Source: an uncultured Actinomyces sp. (lineage in GTDB: Bacteria; Actinomycetota; Actinomycetes; Actinomycetales; Actinomycetaceae). From it: DNA of 5,193 bases. The translations under genes and the position numbers were made by a program. The notes below the pieces were generated by a model. It was not told the DNA's origin and did no database searches. It saw only the letters and a list, made by a program, of their open reading frames with translations. Shown here one piece after another: positions 1 to 5,193 of the stretch (position 1 is the first letter of the stretch; every line of letters starts with the position of its first letter). The DNA lies in NCBI GenBank assembly GCA_915069725.1, contig CAJZFF010000177.1:1-5193 (forward strand), written 5' to 3'.

Positions 1-295
1 CGGTGAACAGGGCGCGGCGGCTGGTGCCCTTGGCACCGAGCTTCCCGGCCTGTCCGGGCTTCCCCGTCGCATCCGGCTTCTCCGGCTGGTCAGCCGCGTC
101 GGATGCGCTCACCTCCTCAGGCTGCTCCGCCGCGTCGGGGGCCGAGGAGCTGCTACCCGGGCCCTCCGACGTCGGGGCCTGCGACTCCTGCTGCGCCTGC
201 GCGGTCTCGTCCTGGGGCTCATCCGGGGTCTCGTCCTGGGCCGCGTCGTCGGCGACCGGGGAGGTGTCCGACTCGTGGGTCGGCTTGCCACTCAC
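1..295 (-). CDS. efeB: EfeB, Tat-exported DyP-type haem peroxidase (N-terminus only)
   Basis: Third gene of an efeUOB iron-uptake operon, cut by the window edge; only the first 98 codons are visible. EfeB is known as a haem-containing dye-decolourising-type peroxidase, exported folded by Tat, that assists iron uptake with EfeO and EfeU. The visible part has no catalytic residues, so identity rests on position 45 bases after efeO and on the Tat motif SRRALFT, with the arginine pair at residues 93-94. The GTG start at 295-293 is chosen because GGAAGGAGA lies 5 bases upstream. The leader before the arginine pair is about 92 residues, rich in D, E, Q, P, A and S, with an 8-residue repeat (QDET twice). 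This is long for a Tat n-region. An in-frame GTG at 112-110 would leave a more usual n-region of about 31 residues but has no properly spaced ribosome site. Assignment is likely but depends on sequence outside the window. Confidence 0.82.
   Translation of the reverse strand, partial: MSGKPTHESDTSPVADDAAQDETPDEPQDETAQAQQESQAPTSEGPGSSSSAPDAAEQPEEVSASDAADQPEKPDATGKPGQAGKLGAKGTSRRALFT
203..240. repeat. Short direct repeat inside the efeB leader
   Basis: The 14-base sequence ggtctcgtcctggg occurs at 203-216 and again at 227-240, a period of 24 bases. In the efeB frame this encodes QDET twice at a spacing of eight residues, so it looks like a small in-frame duplication that lengthened the acidic leader. 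It could vary in copy number between strains. Confidence 0.6.
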
Positions 296-300
296 TGCTG

Positions 301-309
301 TCTCCTTCC
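301..309 (-). promoter_or_regulatory. Ribosome binding site deciding the efeB start
   Basis: Read on the minus strand this is GGAAGGAGA, with the AAGGAG core at 307-302, six bases before the GTG at 295-293. It is the best-spaced Shine-Dalgarno sequence for any efeB start and supports the long leader version of the protein. It sits in the 45-base efeO-efeB gap. Confidence 0.75.
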
Positions 310-340
310 GGGGTGTCCGGGTTGCTCTGGTGCCGCCGCC

Positions 341-1669
341 TCAGAGGATGGTTCCGGCAACCTTGGACAGCGACTCGCTCAGGGCGTTGACGGCGTCGGA
401 GAACTTGCGCTGCTTGTCGGTGTAGGCGTTCTTGTCGGGGGTCTCGCCGGCGTCCTTCTGAACCGAGGCGATGGTGGAGTAGTCCACGTAGGTGGGCTGG
501 CCGTTGGAGGCCTTTCCGGAGACCTCGGCCGCGACGAGCTTCTCAACCGCCGCGAACTGGGTGGTGATCTTCTCTGCGAGCTTGGCGTCCTTCTTCTTCA
601 CGAGCTCCTCGACGTTGCCATAGGCAACCTTGGCGCCCTCGACATTGGCCTGGAAGTCGTAGAGGTCGGTGTGGGAGAAGGTCTCCTCCTCACCGACGAT
701 CTTGGAGCTGGCGACCTCCTCGAGGAGGCCGGAGGCGCCGTTGGCGACATCCTCGAGCTCGAGCTCGAACTTCTTCCCGCCGGCACCGGTGATGTTCCCG
801 TAGACGAGGTCGTAGAGCGACTTGGTGTCGGCGTTGAGCTGGTCGGCGACCTTCTTGCGGGCGGCGTCGTCGGCGAACTTGAAGGGACTGGAGGAGTCCT
901 GGGCCCACAGGTCGGCCTCGATGCGGTGCCATCCGGTCCATCCGGCGAGGACGTCCTTGTCCGTGACGGCCTTGCCGGCGCCGGAGGCGAGGTCCTGGAC
1001 GCGGGTGTCCAGGGCGGCGTCGAGGTCGCCGGCCTCCTTGAGGCCGAAGGACTCGGCGGTGGGCTCGATGCGCTCGTAGAACTGGCGCGCCAGCGGGTAG
1101 AGGCTCTTGGCGGTGGCGGTGTCGCCGGAGGTGTAGGCGGTGACGAAGCCCTGGGTGGCGGTGAGGAGCTGGCCGGTCTGGTCGCGCACGTAGGCGGTGT
1201 AGTTGGTGACGGCGGCCTCGCGCGCCTTGGTCTCGTCGGCACTGATATCGACGGCGGCGCCCTTGGTGATCTTCAGCTCGGTGACGCCCTTGAGCTCGCC
1301 GACCATGTTGGGCTTGCAGGCGGCGTAGTAGGTGCCCTCCTTGAGGGAGGTGGTGAGCTTCGTGGTGGTGCCGGGGCCGATGTTCTCCTGCTCGGATACG
1401 ATCTGGAGCTTGTCCTCGGTGAGGATCTCCAGCTCGTTGGGGGCCGAGCCGGAGTTGGTGATGGTGAAGGTGACCACGCCCGAGGGGAAGGAGGTGGAGG
1501 AGAGCTTGCAGGCGTCGTCGGTGAGGGTCACCGTGATCTCCTGGGACGCCCCGGAGCCGGAGGCGCCGCCCTTGGCGTTCTTGGGGTTGTCGGCGCAGGC
1601 GGCCAGGCCCAGGCCCATGGCGGTCAGGGGGAGCAGGGTGAGGACGTTGCGTCGCTTGATGGTGGGCAT
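341..1669 (-). CDS. efeO: EfeO, cupredoxin plus imelysin (M75) iron-uptake lipoprotein
   Basis: Extracytoplasmic iron-binding partner of EfeU, 442 residues. Residues 1-25 form a lipoprotein signal with KRR at 5-7 and lipobox LAAC (Cys25 as the lipid-bearing residue), so the mature protein should be membrane-anchored. A low-complexity G/S/A linker follows. The cupredoxin domain covers about 44-136, with Cys54, ENIGPG at 95-100 and Cys118 in ACKPNM, the usual EfeO metal-site cysteines. The imelysin/M75 domain covers about 147-440, with FYERIEPTAESFG at 197-209, the HxxE metal motif as HRIE (His248-Glu251) and the family signature SHTDLYDFQANVEG at 332-345. The length is somewhat above the E. 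coli protein, which lacks a lipobox linker. The ATG start has AAAGGAAAG upstream (1681-1673). It lies 57 bases after efeU and 45 before efeB, so the three are probably cotranscribed. The KRR pair suggests possible Tat export, which is inference. Confidence 0.95.
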   Translation of the reverse strand: MPTIKRRNVLTLLPLTAMGLGLAACADNPKNAKGGASGSGASQEITVTLTDDACKLSSTSFPSGVVTFTITNSGSAPNELEILTEDKLQIVSEQENIGPGTTTKLTTSLKEGTYYAACKPNMVGELKGVTELKITKGAAVDISADETKAREAAVTNYTAYVRDQTGQLLTATQGFVTAYTSGDTATAKSLYPLARQFYERIEPTAESFGLKEAGDLDAALDTRVQDLASGAGKAVTDKDVLAGWTGWHRIEADLWAQDSSSPFKFADDAARKKVADQLNADTKSLYDLVYGNITGAGGKKFELELEDVANGASGLLEEVASSKIVGEEETFSHTDLYDFQANVEGAKVAYGNVEELVKKKDAKLAEKITTQFAAVEKLVAAEVSGKASNGQPTYVDYSTIASVQKDAGETPDKNAYTDKQRKFSDAVNALSESLSKVAGTIL

Positions 1670-1726
1670 GGTCTTTCCTTTGTGAGGAGTGGCGTGGACA
1701 GGGGGTGGGGAGGGAGGTCGGGGTGG
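1670..1726 (-). other. efeU-efeO spacer with G-rich (template) / C-rich (mRNA) tract
   Basis: This 57-base spacer contains four G runs on the plus strand at 1701-1705, 1707-1710, 1712-1714 and 1720-1723, separated by loops of 1, 1 and 5 bases. That fits the standard four-run G-quadruplex pattern. The plus strand is the template for the efe operon, so the mRNA here is a C-rich, G-poor stretch, ending in the efeO ribosome site. It might slow polymerase or act as a Rho-loading site that lowers efeOB relative to efeU; that is inference. No classical hairpin terminator is visible. Confidence 0.5.
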
Positions 1727-2662
1727 TCAGGAGGTCACGACGGCGTCGGCGGGCTCCTCGGCGTCGGACTCGTCAGCGCTCACGACGGCCGGAGTAGTCG
1801 GAGCGGCCTCGACTGCGCGCGCGGGCGAGGGCCATCGCCCCGTGATCTGGAGGGTGAGGAGCACCAGGGTCGGGACGATGTAGACCCACCAGCCCACGAC
1901 CTGCAGGACAGTGGGCTGGAGGTTGAACTGGAACATGGCCTGGAGCAGCACGTAGAGCCAGTGGAAGGGCGAGGCGCCGTCGGGCAGGTAGCGGGACAGG
2001 TCCCAGGCGTGGTTCGTGAAGCCGGGAAGGACATTCGCCTCCTGCAGGTCGCCGACGCCGTAGGCGACGATGCCGGCGGCGACGACGATGAGGAAGTAGC
2101 CGGTCACGGCGAAGAAGACGCGCAGGTTGATGCGCACCGCGCCCTGGTAGATGAGGACACCCAGCACGATGGCCAGGACGAGGCCGGTGATGACGCCCGC
2201 CGTCGTCTGCATGGTGGAGCTCTCGATGCTGGAGCGCACGGTAGCCCACACGAACAGGGCGGTCTCCACTCCCTCGCGCCCGACGGCGACGACGGCGATC
2301 CAGACGACGCCCCAGCCGGAGCTGCCTGCGGAGAGGGACTTGGACAGCGATCCCTCCAGCTCGCCCTTGAGCTCACGGGCGTTCTTCCCCATCCAGAAGA
2401 TCATCCAGGTCACCATGCCAACGGCGACGAAGGACAGGGTGCCGCCGAGGATCTCCTGGGCCTGGAAGGTGAGGGTCTTGGGGCCCCAGGTCATGATGGC
2501 GCCGGCGACCAGCGGGATCAGCGCCGCCAGCCCGACCCCCAGCCACAGCTTGGGCAGGGCATCGCGGCGGTCGGCCTTGACGAGGTAGGCGACGATGATG
2601 CTGACAACGAGCGCCGCCTCCAGGCCCTCCCTCAGGGCGATGAGCAGGTTGGCGAGAAACAC
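1727..2662 (-). CDS. efeU: EfeU, FTR1-family iron permease
   Basis: Integral membrane iron permease of the EfeUOB system, homologous to yeast Ftr1p. It has 311 residues, close to the usual bacterial length. The two diagnostic iron-binding REGxE motifs are present: REGLE at 11-15 in the first helix and REGVE at 129-133. Hydrophobic segments near 1-27, 38-58, 72-92, 117-141, 155-175, 182-204 and 250-275 agree with the seven-helix topology of the family. After the last helix there is an acidic, A/E/D/T-rich tail of about 30 residues that I cannot assign a role. The start is GTG at 2662-2660, with TTGGAGG four bases upstream; starting there keeps the REGLE helix at the very N-terminus as usual. 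The frame is intact, unlike the frameshifted, cryptic efeU of E. coli K-12. It is the first gene of the operon, behind a likely iron-regulated promoter. Confidence 0.96.
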   Translation of the reverse strand: MFLANLLIALREGLEAALVVSIIVAYLVKADRRDALPKLWLGVGLAALIPLVAGAIMTWGPKTLTFQAQEILGGTLSFVAVGMVTWMIFWMGKNARELKGELEGSLSKSLSAGSSGWGVVWIAVVAVGREGVETALFVWATVRSSIESSTMQTTAGVITGLVLAIVLGVLIYQGAVRINLRVFFAVTGYFLIVVAAGIVAYGVGDLQEANVLPGFTNHAWDLSRYLPDGASPFHWLYVLLQAMFQFNLQPTVLQVVGWWVYIVPTLVLLTLQITGRWPSPARAVEAAPTTPAVVSADESDAEEPADAVVTS

Positions 2663-2666
2663 TCGA

Positions 2667-2673
2667 CCTCCAA
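2667..2673 (-). promoter_or_regulatory. Ribosome binding site of efeU
   Basis: TTGGAGG on the minus strand, four bases before the GTG start at 2662. It supports GTG as the start codon; there is no ATG start near the N-terminal REGLE helix. Confidence 0.7.
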
Positions 2674-2702
2674 GTCACGAATCAATCTCAGGTCACGACG
2701 GT

Positions 2703-2721
2703 CGAGGTAAGCCTAGCCTTA
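2703..2721. promoter_or_regulatory. Candidate DtxR/IdeR iron box of efeUOB
   Basis: The plus-strand sequence CGAGGTAAGCCTAGCCTTA is partly palindromic and matches 15 of 19 positions of the DtxR/IdeR operator consensus TWAGGTTAGSCTAACCTWA, including the central AGSCTA core. It lies about 40 bases upstream of the efeU start and overlaps the candidate -10 element. DtxR-family proteins bind such sites with ferrous iron, so the expected effect is repression of efeUOB in iron-rich conditions. Whether the genome encodes a DtxR-type regulator cannot be seen here. Confidence 0.75.
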
Positions 2722-2738
2722 GATGATCTCACCACCAA
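2710..2738 (-). promoter_or_regulatory. Candidate efeUOB promoter
   Basis: On the minus strand, TTGGTG at 2738-2733 (-35 like) and TAGGCT at 2715-2710 (-10 like, TANNNT) are 17 bases apart. The -10 lies inside the iron box, an arrangement typical of repression by blocking polymerase. The -35 match is only moderate (TTG of TTGACA). The leader to the efeU start would be about 40 bases. Confidence 0.45.
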
Positions 2739-2966
2739 AGACGCTCATTTTTCGCGTTCGTGTGGGATAAAGCCCATCCTGACCGGTCGCACCGGCCCGC
2801 GCAGCCCTGAGGCAGTTCCGGCCGACGACGCCGCGGGCTCCTCGGGCTTGGCGCGCATGCGCCCCTGGATGGCGCCGGAGGGGACGGTGGGGCGGGTCAG
2901 GCTGTTCAGGTCGCCCGAGAGTCCATCGTGGCCCGACCACCCTCGCTGCGGGAGCCACCGCCCCAT

Positions 2967-3073
2967 CGAGGACTTACTTTCGGTACCAGGACTGCGCTCT
3001 CCCCCAGATGACTGCGGGGAGACCCCAGTAGCCTGGAGGAAAACGCAGTCCTCGATCGGAAAGTACGTCCTCG
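2967..3073. repeat. 107-bp imperfect inverted repeat with structured centre
   Basis: Two 30-base arms (2967-2996 and 3044-3073) are inverted copies matching at 25 of 30 positions. Arm order is CGAGGAC, one mismatch, TACTTTC, a 6-base mismatched block, then AGGACTGCG; the right arm mirrors this with CGCAGTCCT, block, GAAAGTA, mismatch, GTCCTCG. The mismatched blocks are GGTACC (2982-2987) on the left and CGATCG (3053-3058) on the right, each a palindrome itself. The 47-base centre can form two smaller hairpins: TCTCCCC (2998-3004) with GGGGAGA (3016-3022), and CCAG (3025-3028) with CTGG (3033-3036). It starts about 55 bases after the stop of the upstream gene. It could be a folded 3' RNA or terminator-like structure, a small non-autonomous repeat element, or a binding site for a protein. 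No T tract and no target-site duplication are evident at its edges. Confidence 0.8.
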
Positions 3074-3106
3074 GCGCGAACCGCAGCCGCCATTCCGGCC
3101 CAGCCC

Positions 3107-3118
3107 GGCCCGCGGGCC
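3107..3118. repeat. 12-base perfect GC palindrome
   Basis: GGCCCGCGGGCC is self-complementary and lies 11 bases beyond the stop codon of the 285-residue gene. Having no loop, it is a poor RNA hairpin, and in DNA this rich in G and C it may be chance. It could contribute to transcript ending together with the larger inverted repeat downstream. Confidence 0.3.
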
Positions 3119-3128
3119 CGCCCTCGGC

Positions 3129-3986
3129 TCAGCCGGCTTGCGGCAGGAGGATGGAGGCACCCAGGGCGAAGGGGTAGCCGGGTTTGAGGATGCACTGGAC
3201 GACCGGCTGCGCCATCTCCAGGACGCTGTCGGCGTCGAGCCCCTCCTCACCGTTGGGGCCGGCCTCGGCCACGAGGTCGGAGTAGGGGATGGTGAGGTCG
3301 AGCAGGGCCATGCCGTCCCGGTGGGTGGCGGAGTCCCAGGCGCCGCCCTCCATCTCCAGCAGGGTCCCCAGGTGGAAGCTCATGACCCCGTGGTCGTCGA
3401 CCTTCGCGGGCACGGACAGGATGTGGTGCGGCTCGGGGTCGCGCGGCGCACGCAGGGTGAACAGGATGATGCCGCCGTCGCGGGCGGCGCGCAGCATGAC
3501 GCGGCCGATGTGGATGCCGAAGCCGACGATGTCGAAGACCCCCTCCATGGCCTCCGCGTAGCTCAGCGGCGCCTCCAGGGGAATGGGGGCTCCCTCACCG
3601 GGGTCGTTGATGGCGCGGCGGCCCGACGGCGTGGCCGCCTTGAGAAATAGGAGCCGGCCGGCGTCGGTCAGGACGCCGGTCTCGACGCGCTCCTGCCACC
3701 CGTCCGGGGCCTGGGCGGGGCCGGGCTCGGACTCCACCAGCCCCATGCCCAGGACGGTGGACAGGTCGGTGCCGTCGGCGGGCCGGTGCCAGGTGATGGT
3801 GGCGTCGTCGTGCCAGATGGGCAGGACCCCGTTGAAGGGGATGCCGAAGCGCACGTGCTCGCGCTCGCCGTCGACGGGCCGGGAGTTATCGACATGACTG
3901 ACGTGGCTGGTGTGCCGGCCGGACCGACTCGCCGGCCCTGCGCCGCCGGCACCATTGTCCTGCGGTCCTGCCAGGTACTCGCTCAT
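3129..3986 (-). CDS. Hypothetical soluble protein, coupled to the LssY-type gene
   Basis: I do not recognise this 285-residue protein. It has no signal peptide or membrane segment, so it is probably cytoplasmic. Residues 1-45 are low-complexity (G, S, H, D) and likely disordered. The rest looks like a compact alpha/beta domain, with hydrophobic strands near 46-57, 172-180 and 201-210, a stretch LLDLTIPYSDLV at 228-239 and a C-terminal segment PVVQCILKPGYPFALG at 261-276. There is one cysteine (Cys264) and several acidic stretches. No catalytic motif stands out. The ATG start at 3986 overlaps the stop of the upstream membrane gene as ATGA, and there is no strong ribosome site before it. Expression therefore probably depends on reinitiation by ribosomes finishing the upstream gene, which suggests a shared process. 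After its TGA the frame stays open for 127 more codons. Confidence 0.85.
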   Translation of the reverse strand: MSEYLAGPQDNGAGGAGPASRSGRHTSHVSHVDNSRPVDGEREHVRFGIPFNGVLPIWHDDATITWHRPADGTDLSTVLGMGLVESEPGPAQAPDGWQERVETGVLTDAGRLLFLKAATPSGRRAINDPGEGAPIPLEAPLSYAEAMEGVFDIVGFGIHIGRVMLRAARDGGIILFTLRAPRDPEPHHILSVPAKVDDHGVMSFHLGTLLEMEGGAWDSATHRDGMALLDLTIPYSDLVAEAGPNGEEGLDADSVLEMAQPVVQCILKPGYPFALGASILLPQAG

Positions 3987-5193
3987 GAGCTCAGCCTAAC
4001 TGCCGCCCGGTCGCCCCGTGCGCTCGCACGGCCGGCAAGCCGCTCCTCCTTGCGGGCGTGCTCCCACTGGTGGACCTGCCGGGCCGAGAGCGCCAGCAGG
4101 GCCAGGACCTGGAGCGCACTGGTAACGACCAGGCCGAGCGTGGCCTGGCGGACCCCGAGGCTGGAGACCTGAACCATGTCAGTGGCGATACCCAGGACGA
4201 GGGTCGCCATGAGGGCGATACGACCGCGCGGGTGCCCGCGCCAGGCCGCGACCCCCAGGGCGGCGGTGATGAGCGTCAGGCCACCGGACACCGTGGCGAT
4301 GAGGGCGACGACGGCGGTGACCGCCCCCGGGTCCTCCTCCGGGAACGGGGCGGCCTCCAGCACCTGGGTGATGTCGACGCGGGCCACGCGCAGAATCTCG
4401 ACCGCCACCATGAGCCCGATGAGCACCAGGGCGATGACGAGCTGGCTGGGGCGGCGGCGTCGGGCCTGGTGGTCGGCCAGGCGGGCCTGCTGCAGGGAGA
4501 GGCCGGCATCGGAGCCGGGGACCACCTCGTTGAGGTCGAGCACGTGGAGGGCGCCGTCGGTGACCACCCGGTCCCCTCCCCCGTTCTTGTCGTGGTAGGA
4601 GGTGAAGACGTCCGGCCAGATCTCCAGCTCGGCGGCCTCGTTGGCCCAGCGGACGTCGTCGACGACGTAGTTGCGCTCAATGTCGATGTCGGCGTCGATC
4701 TTGTGGGTGACTTGCAGGGTGAGGGCGCTCAGGCCGACGGCGCGGTCGTAGGTGGCGGCGGCCAACCAGTCCACGTGCCCGCCGCCGGGCAGCGACCAGC
4801 CCGGCGGGCAGTACCAGAAGCGGATGTGGTGGCGCTGGGCGGGGTTGCCCTCGACCTCCTTCTGGTAGGCGAAGCTCTGCTTGCGTCCGAAGAGCATGAG
4901 GTTGGAGACGGGAGCGGCCGGGTAGGAGCGGCGCAGCAGCGAGGAGACGATGATGCGCCAGGAGGAGCGCAGGGTGATGGGGTCGGCGCGCACCCAGCCG
5001 GCCGCGATCATCGCCTCGTGAATGTCCTCCTCGTCGCCTTTGACGGCGAGGTTGACGGGGTCGCCCAGGAGCCCATCAGGGGTGCGGGTGCGGCCGATGA
5101 AGTAGTCGGGGACGTAGAGCCAGGTGAGGACCTGATGGAGGCGCGGCAGGGCGAGGTAGGCCAGGACCGCCCAGAACAGCAGGGAGTTGACCA
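3983..5193 (-). CDS. Membrane protein with LssY C-terminal-type domain (5' end outside window)
   Basis: The frame is open from the window edge to TGA at 3985-3983, giving 402 visible residues; numbering here starts at the first whole codon (5191). Residues 1-16 are the end of a hydrophobic helix. Residues about 23-185 match my memory of the LssY_C family: VPDYFIGRTRTPDGLLGDPVN (27-47), GRKQSFAYQ (102-110), RHHIRFW (120-126), LAAATYDRAVGLS (143-155) and THKIDADIDIERNYVVDDV (162-180). The family is named after LssY of the Legionella lss secretion locus; its biochemical role is not established. A polar part follows, then four likely membrane helices near 249-269, 289-316, 323-343 and 349-369, and a short charged tail. 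An ATG at 5011 begins inside the domain and is not the start; the true start is at or beyond 5194. The codon straddling the edge ends in TG, so the start could even be there, but more N-terminal helix is expected. Confidence 0.88.
   Translation of the reverse strand, partial: VNSLLFWAVLAYLALPRLHQVLTWLYVPDYFIGRTRTPDGLLGDPVNLAVKGDEEDIHEAMIAAGWVRADPITLRSSWRIIVSSLLRRSYPAAPVSNLMLFGRKQSFAYQKEVEGNPAQRHHIRFWYCPPGWSLPGGGHVDWLAAATYDRAVGLSALTLQVTHKIDADIDIERNYVVDDVRWANEAAELEIWPDVFTSYHDKNGGGDRVVTDGALHVLDLNEVVPGSDAGLSLQQARLADHQARRRRPSQLVIALVLIGLMVAVEILRVARVDITQVLEAAPFPEEDPGAVTAVVALIATVSGGLTLITAALGVAAWRGHPRGRIALMATLVLGIATDMVQVSSLGVRQATLGLVVTSALQVLALLALSARQVHQWEHARKEERLAGRASARGDRAAVRLSS

Larger units (their letters stand above)
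2663..3128. other. Intergenic region between the LssY-type operon and efeUOB
   Basis: This 466-base gap lies between the end of the 285-residue gene and the efeU start. From the efeU side it holds the ribosome site, the iron box and candidate promoter (to about 2740), then a region with a small hairpin CCGGT-cgc-ACCGG (2783-2795). Next comes a coding-like minus-strand stretch (2820-2921), and then the 107-bp inverted repeat at 2967-3073. A 12-base perfect palindrome GGCCCGCGGGCC lies at 3107-3118. The largest minus-strand reading frame here (2745-2966, 73 codons from ATG) has no convincing ribosome site and no recognisable domain, so I do not call it as a gene. No clear terminator with a T tract is seen for the upstream operon. 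Confidence 0.6.

Noticed and set aside
110..118. Internal GAGGAGGTG as an alternative efeB start (GTG at 112-110)
   Set aside because: The Shine-Dalgarno-like run touches the GTG, leaving no spacer for initiation, while the upstream start at 295 has normal spacing. It is still worth keeping in mind because it gives a more usual Tat n-region.
109..291. A minus-strand frame starting with GTG at 291 behind the same ribosome site
   Set aside because: Its R/P/T-rich product is an out-of-frame reading of the efeB leader; the frame from 295 leads to the Tat motif expected of EfeB.
275..2710. An 811-codon open frame on the plus strand
   Set aside because: It lies antisense to efeU and efeO, whose protein motifs are unambiguous. 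Its G/V/L/D-rich product is the usual mirror of GC-biased codons, and it has no domain.
2761..2800. Short hairpins (GGG..CCC near 2764-2775 and CCGGT..ACCGG at 2783-2795) as a terminator or riboswitch
   Set aside because: The stems are only three to five base pairs and lack a T tract or any known aptamer layout.
2745..2966. A 73-codon minus-strand small gene starting at ATG 2966
   Set aside because: There is no clear ribosome site, the start lies at the edge of the inverted repeat, and the last third loses the coding-like base pattern. It is recorded as a finding only.
2967..3073. The inverted repeat as a standard intrinsic terminator
   Set aside because: The stem is long and interrupted, and no T tract follows it on either strand, so the classical type does not fit.
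2967..3073. The inverted repeat as an insertion-sequence remnant
   Set aside because: No transposase fragment is nearby and the bases flanking the arms show no matching target duplication; a small non-autonomous element remains possible but is unproven.
2848..3177. A plus-strand frame of 109 codons across the inverted repeat
   Set aside because: It would start with TTG without a good ribosome site, runs into the 3' end of the opposite-strand gene and gives an R/P-rich product with no recognisable features.

Overview
The window is high-GC DNA in which every gene I can support lies on the minus strand. GC-rich third codon positions, GTG starts and the recognisable proteins point to an actinobacterium. 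An Actinomyces-like genome is my best guess, from general resemblance and not from any marker gene.

Reading in the direction of transcription (5193 down to 1) there are two gene blocks. The first holds a 5'-truncated membrane protein with an LssY C-terminal-type domain (3983-5193), then a 285-residue soluble protein I do not recognise (3129-3986). The two overlap by four bases (ATGA), so they are probably one translationally coupled operon.

A 466-base gap (2663-3128) follows. It contains a striking 107-bp imperfect inverted repeat (2967-3073), a coding-like stretch that I cannot assign to a gene, and a good match to a DtxR/IdeR iron box (2703-2721) lying over a candidate -10 element.

The second block is an elemental-iron uptake operon in the order efeU-efeO-efeB. 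EfeU (1727-2662) is the FTR1-type iron permease. EfeO (341-1669) is a lipoprotein with an N-terminal cupredoxin domain and a C-terminal imelysin/M75 domain. EfeB (1-295) is cut by the window edge and shows only its start, a long acidic leader and the twin-arginine motif. Together they should form an iron importer: EfeB (a DyP-type haem peroxidase exported by Tat) and EfeO act outside the membrane to oxidise, bind and deliver iron, and EfeU carries it across. The iron box suggests repression when iron is plentiful.

I found no tRNA, rRNA, CRISPR array, insertion sequence or plus-strand gene. The most unusual item is the 107-bp inverted repeat between the two blocks.
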